A stretch of DNA of 64,000 nt, taken from positions 1-64,000 of the forward strand of contig NZ_CAVG010000118.1 in the NCBI RefSeq assembly GCF_000438455.1, read 5' to 3'. Each line of letters opens with the position of its first letter. Within the stretch, counting starts at the first letter, position 1. The notes under the pieces are model-generated. The model saw nothing but the letters and a program-made list of their open reading frames with translations. It made no database searches and was not told the origin of the DNA. Source of the DNA: Nosocomiicoccus massiliensis. GTDB lineage: Bacteria; Bacillota; Bacilli; Staphylococcales; Salinicoccaceae. Below are positions 20,026-29,492 of this stretch, piece after piece. A program made the translations under genes and the position numbers.

Positions 20026-21327
20026 TTATCCCCCTAAGAAAAATACTTTGATGTCATTCCATGTCACTAAGATCATAATCATTATAACGAATAATACACC
20101 GGCAATTTGAATATTCATTGCAACTTTTTTATTTACCGGTTTTCTAAATATCGCTTCGTATAAGACGAATAATATTCTTCCTCCGTCAAGTGCTGGAATT
20201 GGTAATAAGTTCATTACCCCTAAGTTTACACTAATCATCGCAGTAAATGCGATTAAACTAATAATCCCAAGCTGTGCGACAGATTCTGTCACTTTATAAA
20301 TACCGACGGGTCCGTTTAACATATCAAATGTAAACTCACCTTGGAATATCGATAAGAACAGTTGACCGAGTAACGTGAGTAACATCGTACTCACTTCAAT
20401 CATTCTTTCAGTACCCCACAGAATCGGTTCAAAAATATTTTTAGGTTCTGCCATCATCTGACGTACACCGATAATTAATCGTTTCTCAACGTCACCGGTT
20501 GGAGTCTCTGTTTCTTCAATCATCGGCACGATGTCAACTTCACGGACGTTACCATCGTTTTCAACAGTAAACGTAATCGGTTTATCTTCTCCACCTTTTG
20601 CTGCGATCGTTTGTGTCATTTCTGTCCAGTCACTGACGACTTGACCATTGACTTCTTTCACTTCGTCACCGACGACAATCCCCGCTTCTTCTGCTGGAGA
20701 TCCACTTGATACTTCACCGACAATCGGTGTATCGACTGTTTTCCCGACAACATAAGCTAAAAAGATAAATAACACAAATGCGAGTAAGAAGTTAAATAAT
20801 GGTCCTGCGAATAATGTTAAAAATCGTTGCCACGGCGTCTTTGACTCAAAACGTTCATCATAGCTTGCGATACGCTCTAATTGTCCGTTTTCAACTAAAT
20901 ATGCTGTTTTTGCGAGCGTGTACGTGACGACATTATTATCGCTATAGCGATTTGCTGTCACCGTCATTTTTTCAACGAAATCGTTGTCGATAACTTCAAC
21001 CGCTTCGATGTCGCTAAAGTTATGTTTATCATCTAATAATACGTGTGTAATTTCGTTTGAATCGTTTAATTTTAGTGCGATGCTCATCCCTTTATTTAAA
21101 GGGTTCACTTCCATATCCGCACTCGCCATACGAACGTATCCCCCGACTGGTAATAAACGAATAGTATATAACGTGTCGTTATGGCTGTATGAAAATAGTT
21201 TTGGCCCCATTCCAATCGCAAATTCTGGACAATAGATGCCTGCTCGTTTTGCGAAGTATAAGTGACCGAGTTCATGTACTGTAACGAGTACACCAAATAC
21301 GACTATAAAAGATAAAATACCTACCAA
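20026..21327 (-). CDS. rseP: RIP metalloprotease RseP/RasP (site-2 protease)
   Basis: Intramembrane zinc protease that cleaves anti-sigma factors and signal-peptide remnants. 433 residues. HELGH at 18-22 lies in the first membrane helix; the second zinc-ligand motif reads LLPIPALDGGRILF near the C-terminus. One PDZ domain (about 205-290: GSPAEEAGIVVGDEVKEVNG) and about four membrane helices are present. The TTG start is supported by GGAGGG eight bases upstream. It sits directly between dxr and proS, the usual Bacilli arrangement. Confidence 0.94.
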   Translation of the reverse strand: MVGILSFIVVFGVLVTVHELGHLYFAKRAGIYCPEFAIGMGPKLFSYSHNDTLYTIRLLPVGGYVRMASADMEVNPLNKGMSIALKLNDSNEITHVLLDDKHNFSDIEAVEVIDNDFVEKMTVTANRYSDNNVVTYTLAKTAYLVENGQLERIASYDERFESKTPWQRFLTLFAGPLFNFLLAFVLFIFLAYVVGKTVDTPIVGEVSSGSPAEEAGIVVGDEVKEVNGQVVSDWTEMTQTIAAKGGEDKPITFTVENDGNVREVDIVPMIEETETPTGDVEKRLIIGVRQMMAEPKNIFEPILWGTERMIEVSTMLLTLLGQLFLSIFQGEFTFDMLNGPVGIYKVTESVAQLGIISLIAFTAMISVNLGVMNLLPIPALDGGRILFVLYEAIFRKPVNKKVAMNIQIAGVLFVIMIMILVTWNDIKVFFLGG

Positions 21328-21330
21328 CAG

Positions 21331-22458
21331 TTAAACCCTCCAGTCTGCCTTATATAACTTATCATAATGTAAAATCGTTTCGAGGTCTGGATTTTGTACA
21401 ACCTCATGGTGTGCCATTCTCGATTCAACGATATCTTCTATTTCTAAAAATGTAATTTCATCGTTTAAAAACTTGTTCACTGCATACTCATTCGCTGCGT
21501 TCATAACGGCTGGCATCGTTCCACCGACTTTTAACGCATCATACGCAAGTTGAATCATCTTAAATCGCTTAAAGTCCATCGGTTCAAAGTTAAGTGTCGA
21601 CAACGTATTGATACCCAGCGGATTGTCTTTATAAATACGGTCTGGATACGTCATCGCGTATTGAATCGCCGTACGCATATCACTATTTCCAAGTTGAGCG
21701 ATTATACTATTATCCGTAAACTCAACCATCGAGTGAATAATACTTTCACGATGAATTAGCGTCTTTATCTTTTCAATTGGCATATTAAATAAGTGGTGTG
21801 CTTCGATGACTTCTAAACCTTTATTCATCATCGTTGCGCTGTCGATCGTAATCTTTTGACCCATCGACCAGTTCGGATGGTTTAACGCATCTTTTTTCGT
21901 GACGTATTTTAACTCTTCACGTGTTAAATCTCTAAAACTTCCGCCTGACGCAGTAATAATGAGCTGACGAACTTGAGAGAGTTTTTCACCGTTTAAACAT
22001 TGAAAAATTGCGGAATGTTCACTATCGACAGGAATAATTTCTGCACTGTACTGTTTCGCATGTTTCATGACGATTTCACCTGCTGCGACGAGTGTTTCTT
22101 TGTTTGCTAGAGCGATTTTACGCCCCTTTTCAATTGCGCGTAACGTCGGAACGAGTCCAACACTTCCTAATATCGCAGTCACTAATATATCTGCGTCATA
22201 TGTCGCAACGTCAACTAATCCATCATTTCCGTACGTAAATGTCACATCTGTAAACTCACCTTTTAAAGATGTCGCATCTCGTTCATCCATGACTGATACG
22301 AGTTTCGGCTTAAACTCTGTAATAATTTGTCTTAACATCTCGATATTTCGACCTGCAGAAATTGCTTCTACAGAAAACTTATCGCTATTATGTCTTATGA
22401 CGTCTAGCGTTTGAGTTCCAATTGAACCCGTCACACCTAATATCGATATTTTTTTCAT
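21331..22458 (-). CDS. dxr: 1-deoxy-D-xylulose-5-phosphate reductoisomerase
   Basis: Second enzyme of the MEP isoprenoid pathway, NADPH- and Mn-dependent. 375 residues. NADPH-binding GVTGSIGTQTLDVI at residues 8-21, then LANKETLVAAGEIV, the metal/substrate site PVDSEHSAIFQCL, and the flexible loop with NWSMGQKITIDSATMMNK. Presence implies the organism uses MEP; staphylococci use mevalonate instead, so this is a distinguishing trait shared with some relatives. GAAGGTG precedes the ATG. Upstream cdsA and uppS use or continue lipid-precursor supply. Confidence 0.95.
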   Translation of the reverse strand: MKKISILGVTGSIGTQTLDVIRHNSDKFSVEAISAGRNIEMLRQIITEFKPKLVSVMDERDATSLKGEFTDVTFTYGNDGLVDVATYDADILVTAILGSVGLVPTLRAIEKGRKIALANKETLVAAGEIVMKHAKQYSAEIIPVDSEHSAIFQCLNGEKLSQVRQLIITASGGSFRDLTREELKYVTKKDALNHPNWSMGQKITIDSATMMNKGLEVIEAHHLFNMPIEKIKTLIHRESIIHSMVEFTDNSIIAQLGNSDMRTAIQYAMTYPDRIYKDNPLGINTLSTLNFEPMDFKRFKMIQLAYDALKVGGTMPAVMNAANEYAVNKFLNDEITFLEIEDIVESRMAHHEVVQNPDLETILHYDKLYKADWRV

Positions 22459-22469
22459 AAAGTCACCTT

Positions 22470-23255
22470 CTAAATAATTATCGGTAGTATATTCATTAAC
22501 GGTAGAACGAATATAAAACTATCGAATCTGTCTAGAATACCACCGTGGCCAGGTAAAATTGTCCCTGAATCTTTGACGTCAAAATGTCTCTTTAATGCAG
22601 ATTCAACGAGATCTCCCATTTGACCAAATGCACTTAAAATCACCGTTAGAACGACGAGTGAAAACATATTGTTATCTAAAAGACCTGTCAGTGAAAATAT
22701 TACTGCAAGAACTGCAGCACTAAATAGTCCACCGAGCGCACCTTCTATCGTTTTATTTGGTGAGATACGCGGCCATAATTTTCGCTTACCAATGGCGCGA
22801 CCAAATAAATAGGCACCTGTATCGGTCGTCCATACGATTAAAAGTCCGTACATTAAATAAATCAGACCAGCATTTCTCGTTTCATAGGCATACATAAATC
22901 CAATACCTATATAAGCGACACTCATGACACAAAATCCCATGTCGACAAACGAGAATCGGTTATTAGATATAACTGTAAACGACAACATAATGAGTGCAAT
23001 ACCGATGAGTAAATTTAAACGGTATGCTTCAACTGTTGGCAAAAATGTCGAATTTGGTCCGAGGATTAAAAACAATGCGAGAATCGACATAATACCCGGC
23101 ACACTGAAAATATGGATTCGGTTCATTTTTAAGATTTCGTATAAAGCGACAAAAGACATTAAGTATACGAGCGCTAAAAATGGAATACCGCCGTAGATTA
23201 CAAGAGGTAAAAAAATGAGTAACGCGACAACTGCTGTAATAACTCTAGTTTTCAT
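22470..23255 (-). CDS. cdsA: Phosphatidate cytidylyltransferase
   Basis: Integral membrane enzyme making CDP-diacylglycerol from phosphatidate and CTP, the branch point of phospholipid synthesis. 261 residues with about seven or eight helices. The family signature near the C-terminus is visible: SALKRHFDVKDSGTILPGHGGILDRFDS, quoted in two parts as SALKRHFDVKDSG and LPGHGGILDRFDS. GGAGGAACG precedes the ATG, which overlaps the uppS 3' end by 11 bases, so translation is probably coupled. Confidence 0.94.
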   Translation of the reverse strand: MKTRVITAVVALLIFLPLVIYGGIPFLALVYLMSFVALYEILKMNRIHIFSVPGIMSILALFLILGPNSTFLPTVEAYRLNLLIGIALIMLSFTVISNNRFSFVDMGFCVMSVAYIGIGFMYAYETRNAGLIYLMYGLLIVWTTDTGAYLFGRAIGKRKLWPRISPNKTIEGALGGLFSAAVLAVIFSLTGLLDNNMFSLVVLTVILSAFGQMGDLVESALKRHFDVKDSGTILPGHGGILDRFDSFIFVLPLMNILPIII

Positions 23256-23993
23256 CGTGACGTTCCTCCTTTAACCCACCAAATCTTCGGTCTCTTTTAC
23301 AATAACTTTCGATAATAGAATTGAACTCTTCGACAGATAATTCAGGCCAATACGTATCTGTAAAATATAATTCGCTATACGATATTTGCCATAATAAAAA
23401 GTTACTAATTCTATATTCCCCACTCGTTCGAATGAGTAATTCCGGATCTGGATAATCTTTTGTATATAAATACGTACTGAACATTTCGTCAGTAATATTT
23501 GATGACTCTATAGTCCCTCTTTCAACGTCTTTTGCGATATTTTTACAGCGCGTACAATTTCATTTCTACCACCGTAATTTAGTGCAAAAATTAACGTTAA
23601 ACCCGTATTGTTTTTTGTTTTATTGACCGCATAAGAAACGGCTTTTTTAGTATGTAAAGGCAATTCATCAAATTCACCGATCGTCTCTACTTTTACATTT
23701 TCTCTCATCAATTCTGGTAAGAATTTGTTCATAAAAATTCCAGGAAGTTTCATCAAAAATGATACTTCACTTTGTGGGCGTGACCAGTTCTCTGTAGAAA
23801 ATGCATATAGCGTTAAATACTTTATATTTAATTGATTCGCAGCTACAACTATTCGACGAACAGTCTCCATGCCTTGTTCGTGCCCTTTTACTCGAGGTAA
23901 TCCAAGGCTTTTAGCGTATCTGCCGTTTCCATCCATGATGATCGCTACATGGTTTGGACCTTTTATATCGGTCGTCATATTCTCATTAAACAT
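23245..23993 (-). pseudogene. uppS: Isoprenyl (undecaprenyl) diphosphate synthase UppS, frame broken by one base
   Basis: Builds the C55 carrier lipid for cell-wall synthesis. The N-terminal part (23993 to 23508) has [20 protein letters not shown] and [15 protein letters not shown], then meets a stop. The C-terminal part (LYTKDYPDPELLIRTSG, ISNFLLWQISYSE, CKRDRRFGGL) continues in another frame. Inserting one A in the A5 run (T5 at 23540-23544 on the plus strand) gives a continuous 249-residue protein of normal length. UppS is normally essential, so a sequencing error is more likely than true loss. CGGAGG precedes the ATG at 23993. Confidence 0.9.
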
Positions 23994-24022
23994 AAGTAGC
24001 CTCCGAGTTAAAATTAAAAAAC

Positions 24023-24054
24023 GTACAGACTGTACATATTAATCTATTTTAACA
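24023..24054 (-). promoter_or_regulatory. Putative uppS promoter (extended -10) and downstream palindrome
   Basis: On the minus strand TGTTAAAAT (-10 TAAAAT at 24046-24051 with an upstream TGn) may serve as an extended -10 promoter for uppS-cdsA-dxr. About ten bases downstream lies the odd palindrome GTACAG-A-CTGTAC (24023-24035), in the 5' untranslated region. The -35 is not clear and no regulator is recognised. Confidence 0.35.
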
Positions 24055-24065
24055 TAAGAAACATT

Positions 24066-24097
24066 AAAAAATACAGGTAAGCGAATGCTTACCTGTA
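24066..24097 (-). terminator. Terminator after frr
   Basis: Eleven-bp stem TACAGGTAAGC/GCTTACCTGTA (24072-24082, 24087-24097) with a 4-nt loop and six T on the minus strand, six bases past the frr stop. Confidence 0.9.
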
Positions 24098-24102
24098 AAC
24101 TT

Positions 24103-24660
24103 TTAAACTTCCATAATGTCTGCTTCTTTTTCTTTTACACGTTCGTCGATGATGTTCACATATTTATTTGTTAAATCTTGAACGTCTTCTTCTAATGAAC
24201 GTAATTCATCTTCACTAATTTCAGAGTCTTTCTCTTGTTTCTTTAGTGTGTCGTTCGCATCACGGCGAATGTTACGGATGACTACTTTAGAGTTTTCACC
24301 AACGCTTTTAACGTCTTTTGTTAATTCTTTACGTCTGTCTTCTGTGAGTTGCGGAATTGTAATACGAATCATCGTACCATCTGACGTTGGGTTCACACCT
24401 AAGTCAGCTAATTGAATCGCTTTTAAAACGTCGTCTACTGAACTTTTGTCGTACGGTGTTACTGTTAACATTCTCGCTTCTGGTACTTGAATGTTTGCAA
24501 GTTGTTGAAGCGGTGTGTCCGCACCGTAATAGTTTACGTAAACGCGGTCTAAAAGATTTGCGTTTGCTGTTGCTGTACGAATTCCTGCAAGTTCACGATT
24601 TAACGCATCAATAGCGTCGTTCATTTTGTTTTCTGCTTGTTTCAATACGTCGTTAGCCAT
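24103..24660 (-). CDS. frr: Ribosome recycling factor
   Basis: With EF-G, splits post-termination ribosomes. 185 residues, exact family length. Typical stretches are LNRELAGIRTATANANLLD, PLQQLANIQVPEARMLTV and RKELTKDVKSVGENSKV. GGGAG precedes the ATG. It follows pyrH by 13 bases and ends at a strong terminator. Confidence 0.97.
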   Translation of the reverse strand: MANDVLKQAENKMNDAIDALNRELAGIRTATANANLLDRVYVNYYGADTPLQQLANIQVPEARMLTVTPYDKSSVDDVLKAIQLADLGVNPTSDGTMIRITIPQLTEDRRKELTKDVKSVGENSKVVIRNIRRDANDTLKKQEKDSEISEDELRSLEEDVQDLTNKYVNIIDERVKEKEADIMEV

Positions 24661-24673
24661 TATTTTCTCCCTT

Positions 24674-25393
24674 TTAATCTGTTATCGTTGTACCAATATC
24701 TTCGCCAAGTACTGCGCGTTTGATATTGCCCTCTTCTGTAATTGAAAATACCACAAGTGGGATAGAGTTGTCCATACAAAACGATGTTGCTGTCGCGTCC
24801 ATCACTTGTAAGTTCTTCTGTAACATGTCGATATAAGAAAGCGATTCGAACTTTGTCGCTGTATCGTCGTGCTTTGGATCTGCTGAATATACGCCGTCTA
24901 CGTTATTTTTACCCATTAAGATAACATCAGCATTGATTTCAGCTGCACGTAATGCTGCTGTTGTATCTGTTGAGAAGTACGGGTTACCGATTCCTGCTGC
25001 AAATATAACGACGCGCCCTTTTTCTAAGTGACGAATCGCACGACGTCGAATATACGGCTCTGCGATTTGTTTCATTTCAATCGATGTTAATACGCGTGTA
25101 TCAACACCTAATTGTTCTAAACTGTCTTGTAATGCGAGTGAGTTCATAACTGTCGCAAGCATACCGATATAGTCTGCGTTCCCACGTTCCATACCTAAGT
25201 CGCTTCCAGTTTTACCACGCCAAATGTTTCCACCACCGACGATTACAGCGATCTCTACATCTAGTTCTCTCGCTTCTTTAATTTGCTTTGCGATATTTTT
25301 AATGATATCCGGTTTAATTCCGACACCTTCTCCACCAGCAAGTGCCTCACCAGAAAGTTTTAATACGATGCGTTCATATTTAGAAGAACTCAT
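24674..25393 (-). CDS. pyrH: Uridylate kinase
   Basis: Phosphorylates UMP to UDP; hexameric amino-acid-kinase-fold enzyme. 239 residues. Signature segments are [24 protein letters not shown] and [16 protein letters not shown]-like text ([20 protein letters not shown]). The ATG at 25393 is chosen because AAAGGA lies nine bases before it; the ATG three codons upstream directly abuts that site. It starts 37 bases beyond the tsf terminator, so it probably relies on read-through or its own promoter. Confidence 0.96.
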   Translation of the reverse strand: MSSSKYERIVLKLSGEALAGGEGVGIKPDIIKNIAKQIKEARELDVEIAVIVGGGNIWRGKTGSDLGMERGNADYIGMLATVMNSLALQDSLEQLGVDTRVLTSIEMKQIAEPYIRRRAIRHLEKGRVVIFAAGIGNPYFSTDTTAALRAAEINADVILMGKNNVDGVYSADPKHDDTATKFESLSYIDMLQKNLQVMDATATSFCMDNSIPLVVFSITEEGNIKRAVLGEDIGTTITD

Positions 25394-25431
25394 GATTTTC
25401 ATTCCTTTTAACTGTTATATATATTGATATA

Positions 25432-25457
25432 GAAAAAAGACACCGAAGTGTCTTTTT
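25432..25457 (-). terminator. Terminator after tsf
   Basis: Stem AAAAAGACAC/GTGTCTTTTT closed by a UUCG tetraloop on the minus strand (25434-25443, 25448-25457), ending in a T-run. Confidence 0.9.
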
Positions 25458-25459
25458 AA

Positions 25460-26341
25460 TTACTGACCCATTTGGCCTTTAACTTCTGCAGCAAAGTCTT
25501 CATTACGTTTTTCTAAACCTTCACCTAGTCCGAAACGAACGAAAGTAACGAGTTCAGCGTTGTTTTCTTTTAAGAATTGATCGACAGTTTTGTCGCTATC
25601 TTTAACGAATGGTTGTGGACCGATGACGATTTCTTCTAAGAATTTACGCATTCTTCCTTCAACCATTTTATCAACGATGTTTTCTGGTTTACCTTCTTCA
25701 AGCGCTTGGTTACGTAATACTTCACGCTCTTTATCTAACTCTTCTTGTGGTACTTCATCTTGTTTTGCATATTGAGGATTTAATGCAGCAGCGTGCATTG
25801 AAACATCTTTAGCGATTGCTTCGTCTGTTGAACCTTCAATTACAGATAACACACCGATCGTACCACCCATGTGGATGTACTCACCGAATGCACCATTTTC
25901 TGGCTTAGTTAAAACTTCAAAACGACGGATGTTCATGTTTTCACCAATTGTAGCAATTGCTGATTTCATAACTTCCTCAACTGATTGACCATCTAATTCA
26001 GAAGCGTTTAACTCTTCTAGATTCGCTGGTTTTGTTTTAACGATATGCTCAGCAATTTTCTTAACTAAGCTTTGGAACTGTTCGTTACGTGCAACGAAGT
26101 CAGTTTCAGCGTTAATTTCAACGATTGCTGCATCGTTACCGTCTACTGCGATTTCAATTAAACCTTCAGTAGCGATACGGTCTGCTTTTTTACCAGCAGA
26201 AGCAATACCTTTTTCACGTAGGTATTGGATTGCTTCTTCGATGTTACCATCAGTTTCTTGTAACGCTTTTTTACAATCCATCATACCTGCGCCAGTTTTT
26301 TCACGTAATTCTTTAACTAATTGAGCTGTAATTTTAGCCAT
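25460..26341 (-). CDS. tsf: Elongation factor Ts
   Basis: Nucleotide exchange factor for EF-Tu. 293 residues. Starts with the UBA-like domain ([20 protein letters not shown]) and contains the EF-Tu contact motif [12 protein letters not shown] and the [10 protein letters not shown] region. GGAGGAACAATA precedes the ATG. It is downstream of rpsB, separated by an 82-bp gap that holds an internal terminator. Confidence 0.97.
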   Translation of the reverse strand: MAKITAQLVKELREKTGAGMMDCKKALQETDGNIEEAIQYLREKGIASAGKKADRIATEGLIEIAVDGNDAAIVEINAETDFVARNEQFQSLVKKIAEHIVKTKPANLEELNASELDGQSVEEVMKSAIATIGENMNIRRFEVLTKPENGAFGEYIHMGGTIGVLSVIEGSTDEAIAKDVSMHAAALNPQYAKQDEVPQEELDKEREVLRNQALEEGKPENIVDKMVEGRMRKFLEEIVIGPQPFVKDSDKTVDQFLKENNAELVTFVRFGLGEGLEKRNEDFAAEVKGQMGQ

Positions 26342-26380
26342 TATTGTTCCTCCATATTCTTTAAAATCAATTTATGTTTT

Positions 26381-26413
26381 AAAAAAGGTGATAAATAACA
26401 AGTACTTATCACC
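26381..26413 (-). terminator. Internal terminator between rpsB and tsf
   Basis: Eight-bp stem GGTGATAA/TTATCACC (26387-26394, 26406-26413) with an 11-nt loop followed by six T on the minus strand. No separate tsf promoter was recognised, so this probably lowers EF-Ts relative to S2. Confidence 0.72.
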
Positions 26414-26423
26414 AAATTGTTTA

Positions 26424-27191
26424 TTATTCTTCAGTTTCTGATGCTTCTTCAGCTGACTCTTCTTCTGTTAAGTCGATGTTTTGCTCAGCTGCAACATCTT
26501 CGTTAGATACACCTTGTTGACCTTCTAATACAGCGTCAGCCATTTTAGATGTCATTAAGCGTACCGCACGAATCGCATCGTCGTTAGAAGGGATAACGTA
26601 GTCCACTTCGTCTGGGTCACAGTTAGTGTCAACCATTGCAACGACTGGGATACCTAAGATTTTAGCTTCGTTAATCGCGATAGATTCTTTACGTGGATCT
26701 ACGACGAATAATGCTTTAGGCATATCTGTCATTTCACGAATTCCACCTAAGAATTTGATTAAACGATCATATTCTTTGTTGATTTCCGCAACTTCTTTTT
26801 TAGGAAGTACTTCGAATAATCCGTCTTCTTCCATTTTTTCGATTTCAGAAATTCTATCGATACGACCTTTGATTGTATCGAAGTTTGTTAAGATACCACC
26901 TAACCATCTGTGGTTTACGTAAAGTTGACCTGCACGCTCTGCTTCTTCTTTGATCGCATCTTGAGCTTGCTTTTTCGTACCGACGAATAATACTTTACCG
27001 CCGTCACGTGACACTTCTTTAATGAAGTTGTACGCATCGTCAACCATCTTAACTGTTTGTTGTAAATCGATAATGTAGATACCGTTACGCTCCGTGAAGA
27101 TGTATTTTTTCATCTTCGGGTTCCAACGGCGTGTTTGGTGTCCAAAATGTACACCAGCTTCAAGTAATTGTTTCATACTAATTACTGCCAT
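26424..27191 (-). CDS. rpsB: 30S ribosomal protein S2
   Basis: Late-assembling small-subunit protein needed for S1 or leader-region contact. 255 residues. Signatures are [22 protein letters not shown] and [14 protein letters not shown]; the glutamate-rich C-terminal tail is usual for Bacilli. AAGGAGG precedes the ATG. Expressed from a strong promoter just beyond codY, with a structured leader of about 105 nt. Confidence 0.97.
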   Translation of the reverse strand: MAVISMKQLLEAGVHFGHQTRRWNPKMKKYIFTERNGIYIIDLQQTVKMVDDAYNFIKEVSRDGGKVLFVGTKKQAQDAIKEEAERAGQLYVNHRWLGGILTNFDTIKGRIDRISEIEKMEEDGLFEVLPKKEVAEINKEYDRLIKFLGGIREMTDMPKALFVVDPRKESIAINEAKILGIPVVAMVDTNCDPDEVDYVIPSNDDAIRAVRLMTSKMADAVLEGQQGVSNEDVAAEQNIDLTEEESAEEASETEE

Positions 27192-27296
27192 GAATATTTT
27201 CCTCCTTGGTTTTTACCTCCGCTCTAGCGCTAGCTAACAACCTTTACGGCACCAGTTAGCTCCTTGCTAAAACGTGTGTAATTGGCTTTATAGCCG
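27192..27296 (-). promoter_or_regulatory. Structured rpsB 5' leader RNA, possible S2 autoregulatory element
   Basis: The leader can form a small GGCU-AUAA-AGCC hairpin (27283-27294), then two mutually exclusive stems that share GCUAA: UUAGC/GCUAA, or the longer AGCUAAC/GUUAGCU enclosing UGGUGCCGUAAAGGUU. A palindromic CUAGCGCUAG and a GGU/ACC hairpin lie next to the AAGGAGG site. ACGGC near the 5' end is also complementary to GCCGU in the loop. This competing design suggests regulation; I cannot assign it to a named family. Confidence 0.5.
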
Positions 27297-27302
27297 TTTA
27301 TT

Positions 27303-27331
27303 ATAATAGCACAGTTTTGTTAGGGCTTCAA
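27303..27331 (-). promoter_or_regulatory. Sigma-A promoter of rpsB
   Basis: TTGAAG (27326-27331), 17-bp spacer, TATTAT (27303-27308), with TG one base before the -10 (TGCTATTAT). It starts directly after the codY stop codon. Confidence 0.75.
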
Positions 27332-28102
27332 CTAAAACATATCTTTTTCTAGTTCTTTTAAGAATCCTGGCTTTTTAATGCGAATAAACGTCCCTTTCAT
27401 ACCGAGTGAACGAGATTCTATAACGCCTGCACTTTCTAATTTTCTTAACGCGTTTACGATAACTGAACGTGTAATTCCGACTCTATCCGCAACTTTTGAC
27501 GCGACGAGTAAACCTTCTAACGCATCGAGTTCTTCAAAAATGTGTTCGATTGCTTCACGTTCAGAGTATGATAATGAACGGATTGCCATTGCGATGCTCG
27601 CTTTGTCGCGTGCTTCTTTTTCAACTTCTTTTTGACGCTCGTTCATCATTTCCATACCTACAACAGTACTTGCGTACTCACATAAGACGAGATCTTCTTC
27701 GGTAAATTTTTCTTCTTTTTTACCGACGATGAGCGTTCCAAGACGATCTCCACCACCGAAAATTGGAATGACGCACGTCTCTGAGTTACTATATTCTGCA
27801 ACTTCTTCTGGGAAAATCGTTAACTTATTACTAAAGTCGATATTCTCTTCTGTTTCACGTAGTCGCATAATACGGTTCATATAATACTCAGGGAACTCAC
27901 GATTTTCTAAAAATTCGTGCATACGACTGTTTTCATCGAAACTTTCGTGATACGTACCATAACCGAGTAGCTTCGCATCACTTGCGACGATGAACGTGTT
28001 ACAGTCTAATATTCTACTAAGTTTTTCTGCTAACGCTTCGTGTTTTACGTTTTCTTGAATGAGCTTATTAATTTCTCTCGCTCTTTCTAATAATGTTGGC
28101 AT
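27332..28102 (-). CDS. codY: GTP-sensing global repressor CodY
   Basis: Senses branched-chain amino acids and GTP and represses nutrient-acquisition genes. 256 residues, family length. N-terminal GAF domain (1-155) for isoleucine binding, linker, and a C-terminal winged helix with [20 protein letters not shown] as the recognition region. CGGAGGG precedes the ATG. It ends the xerC-hslV-hslU-codY operon, as in staphylococci and B. subtilis. A possible CodY box lies in this window at 49555-49569. Confidence 0.97.
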   Translation of the reverse strand: MPTLLERAREINKLIQENVKHEALAEKLSRILDCNTFIVASDAKLLGYGTYHESFDENSRMHEFLENREFPEYYMNRIMRLRETEENIDFSNKLTIFPEEVAEYSNSETCVIPIFGGGDRLGTLIVGKKEEKFTEEDLVLCEYASTVVGMEMMNERQKEVEKEARDKASIAMAIRSLSYSEREAIEHIFEELDALEGLLVASKVADRVGITRSVIVNALRKLESAGVIESRSLGMKGTFIRIKKPGFLKELEKDMF

Positions 28103-28120
28103 ATAGAATAGCCCTCCGTT

Positions 28121-29481
28121 TTATAAAATAAATTGACTTAAGTTTTTACTACTCTTAATTGTGTCTAGCTTATCATTTACGTACTTCTCTGTAATTTCAA
28201 CATGTGCACCGTGCATATTATCCGCTTCAAACAGTAACTCTTCAAGGAGAGTTTCCATAATTGTATGAAGTCGTCTTGCACCGATATCATCCGTCGTAGA
28301 GTTTACGTCGTACGCAATATTTGCGAGTGCTTCGATCGCTTCATCGGTATAACTGACCGTTACACCTTCGGTTTCTAGCAGTGCTTCATATTGCTTTAAT
28401 AATGAATGTTTTGGTTCAGTTAAAATACGTTTAAAGTCTTCTGCTTTTAGCTTATCGAGTTCTACACGAATTGGGAAACGCCCTTGTAACTCTGGTATTA
28501 AATCACTCGGTTTTGCAACGTGGAACGCTCCAGCACCGATAAATAAAATATGTTCCGTATTCACCGGTCCGTATTTTGTTTCAACAACGCTTCCTTCAAC
28601 GATTGGTAAAATGTCACGTTGTACCCCTTCGCGAGATACTCCTGCTTGACTATTTGACCCCATCGCAATTTTATCCATTTCATCGATAAAGATAATCCCT
28701 AAAGTTTCCGCGAGTTCAATCGCTCGGTCATGGACGAGGTCCGTATCGATCAGTCCTTCAGACTCTTCTCTAATTAAATACTCGCGTGCGTGTTTTACTG
28801 GTAATCGTTTTTTACGTTTTTCTTCGGCATCATATTTTGTAACATATCGCCCATGCCATTGTCCATACCTGGCATCATCATAGACATTTGTTTTTCTTCA
28901 ACTTCGATTTCAACGACACGCTCTTCTAAACGTCCGTCTTCTAAATCTTGACGGATGTTACGACGTTTTTCACGTACAGTGTCGTCCACTTCTTCTACTG
29001 GTTCTTCTGTTTTACCCATATTTTGAAGCATTTCAAACGGATTGTTAAACGTCGGCTCTTTAAAGCGTCCTGGTGCGAGTAGTTTTATTAAACGTTCGTT
29101 CGCTAATTTCGTCGCCTCTTCACGAACGCCTTTAAATAATTCTTCTTTGACCATTTTAACGCTCGTCTCGACTAAGTCTCTCACCATCGACTCGACGTCA
29201 CGACCGACATATCCAACTTCTGTATACTTTGTCGCTTCAACTTTTGTAAAAGGTGCACCGGTAATTTTAGCCATACGTCTTGCGACTTCTGTTTTACCAA
29301 CACCTGTTGGTCCGATCATTAATATGTTTTTCGGAATGACTTCATGTTTTAAGTCATCACTTAATTTCATACGGCGATATCTATTTCTCATCGCTATCGC
29401 AACTTTACGTTTTGCTTCATATTGTCCGACGATATTCTCGTCAAGTTTTGACACAATTTCTCTTGGAGATAAACTAACCAA
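28121..29481 (-). pseudogene. hslU: HslU/ClpY ATPase subunit, frame broken by one base
   Basis: AAA+ unfoldase that feeds HslV. The N-terminal segment (29481 to 28795) has Walker [10 protein letters not shown] and ends prematurely after [12 protein letters not shown]. Adding one A in the A5 run (T5 at 28817-28821) restores [19 protein letters not shown] and joins to the Walker B region [10 protein letters not shown], the sensor residues and the C-terminal domain ([18 protein letters not shown]), giving about 453 residues. The TTG start has GGAGG seven bases upstream. Sequencing error is likely. The intact neighbour hslV supports a working complex. Confidence 0.9.
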
Positions 29482-29492
29482 TATATATCCTC

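Noticed and set aside
23245-23484. Independent small gene downstream of uppS
   Set aside because: It is the C-terminal third of UppS in a shifted frame, with conserved UppS motifs and no ribosome site of its own.
23538-23548. Programmed -1 frameshifting in uppS
   Set aside because: The codons GTA AAA ATA do not form an X XXY YYZ slippery heptamer, and no downstream stimulatory structure is evident.
24023-24035. GTACAG-A-CTGTAC as a LexA or BlaI/CopY operator
   Set aside because: It does not match the CGAAC-N4-GTTCG-type LexA box and has three rather than two bases between TACA and TGTA; kept only as an unexplained palindrome.
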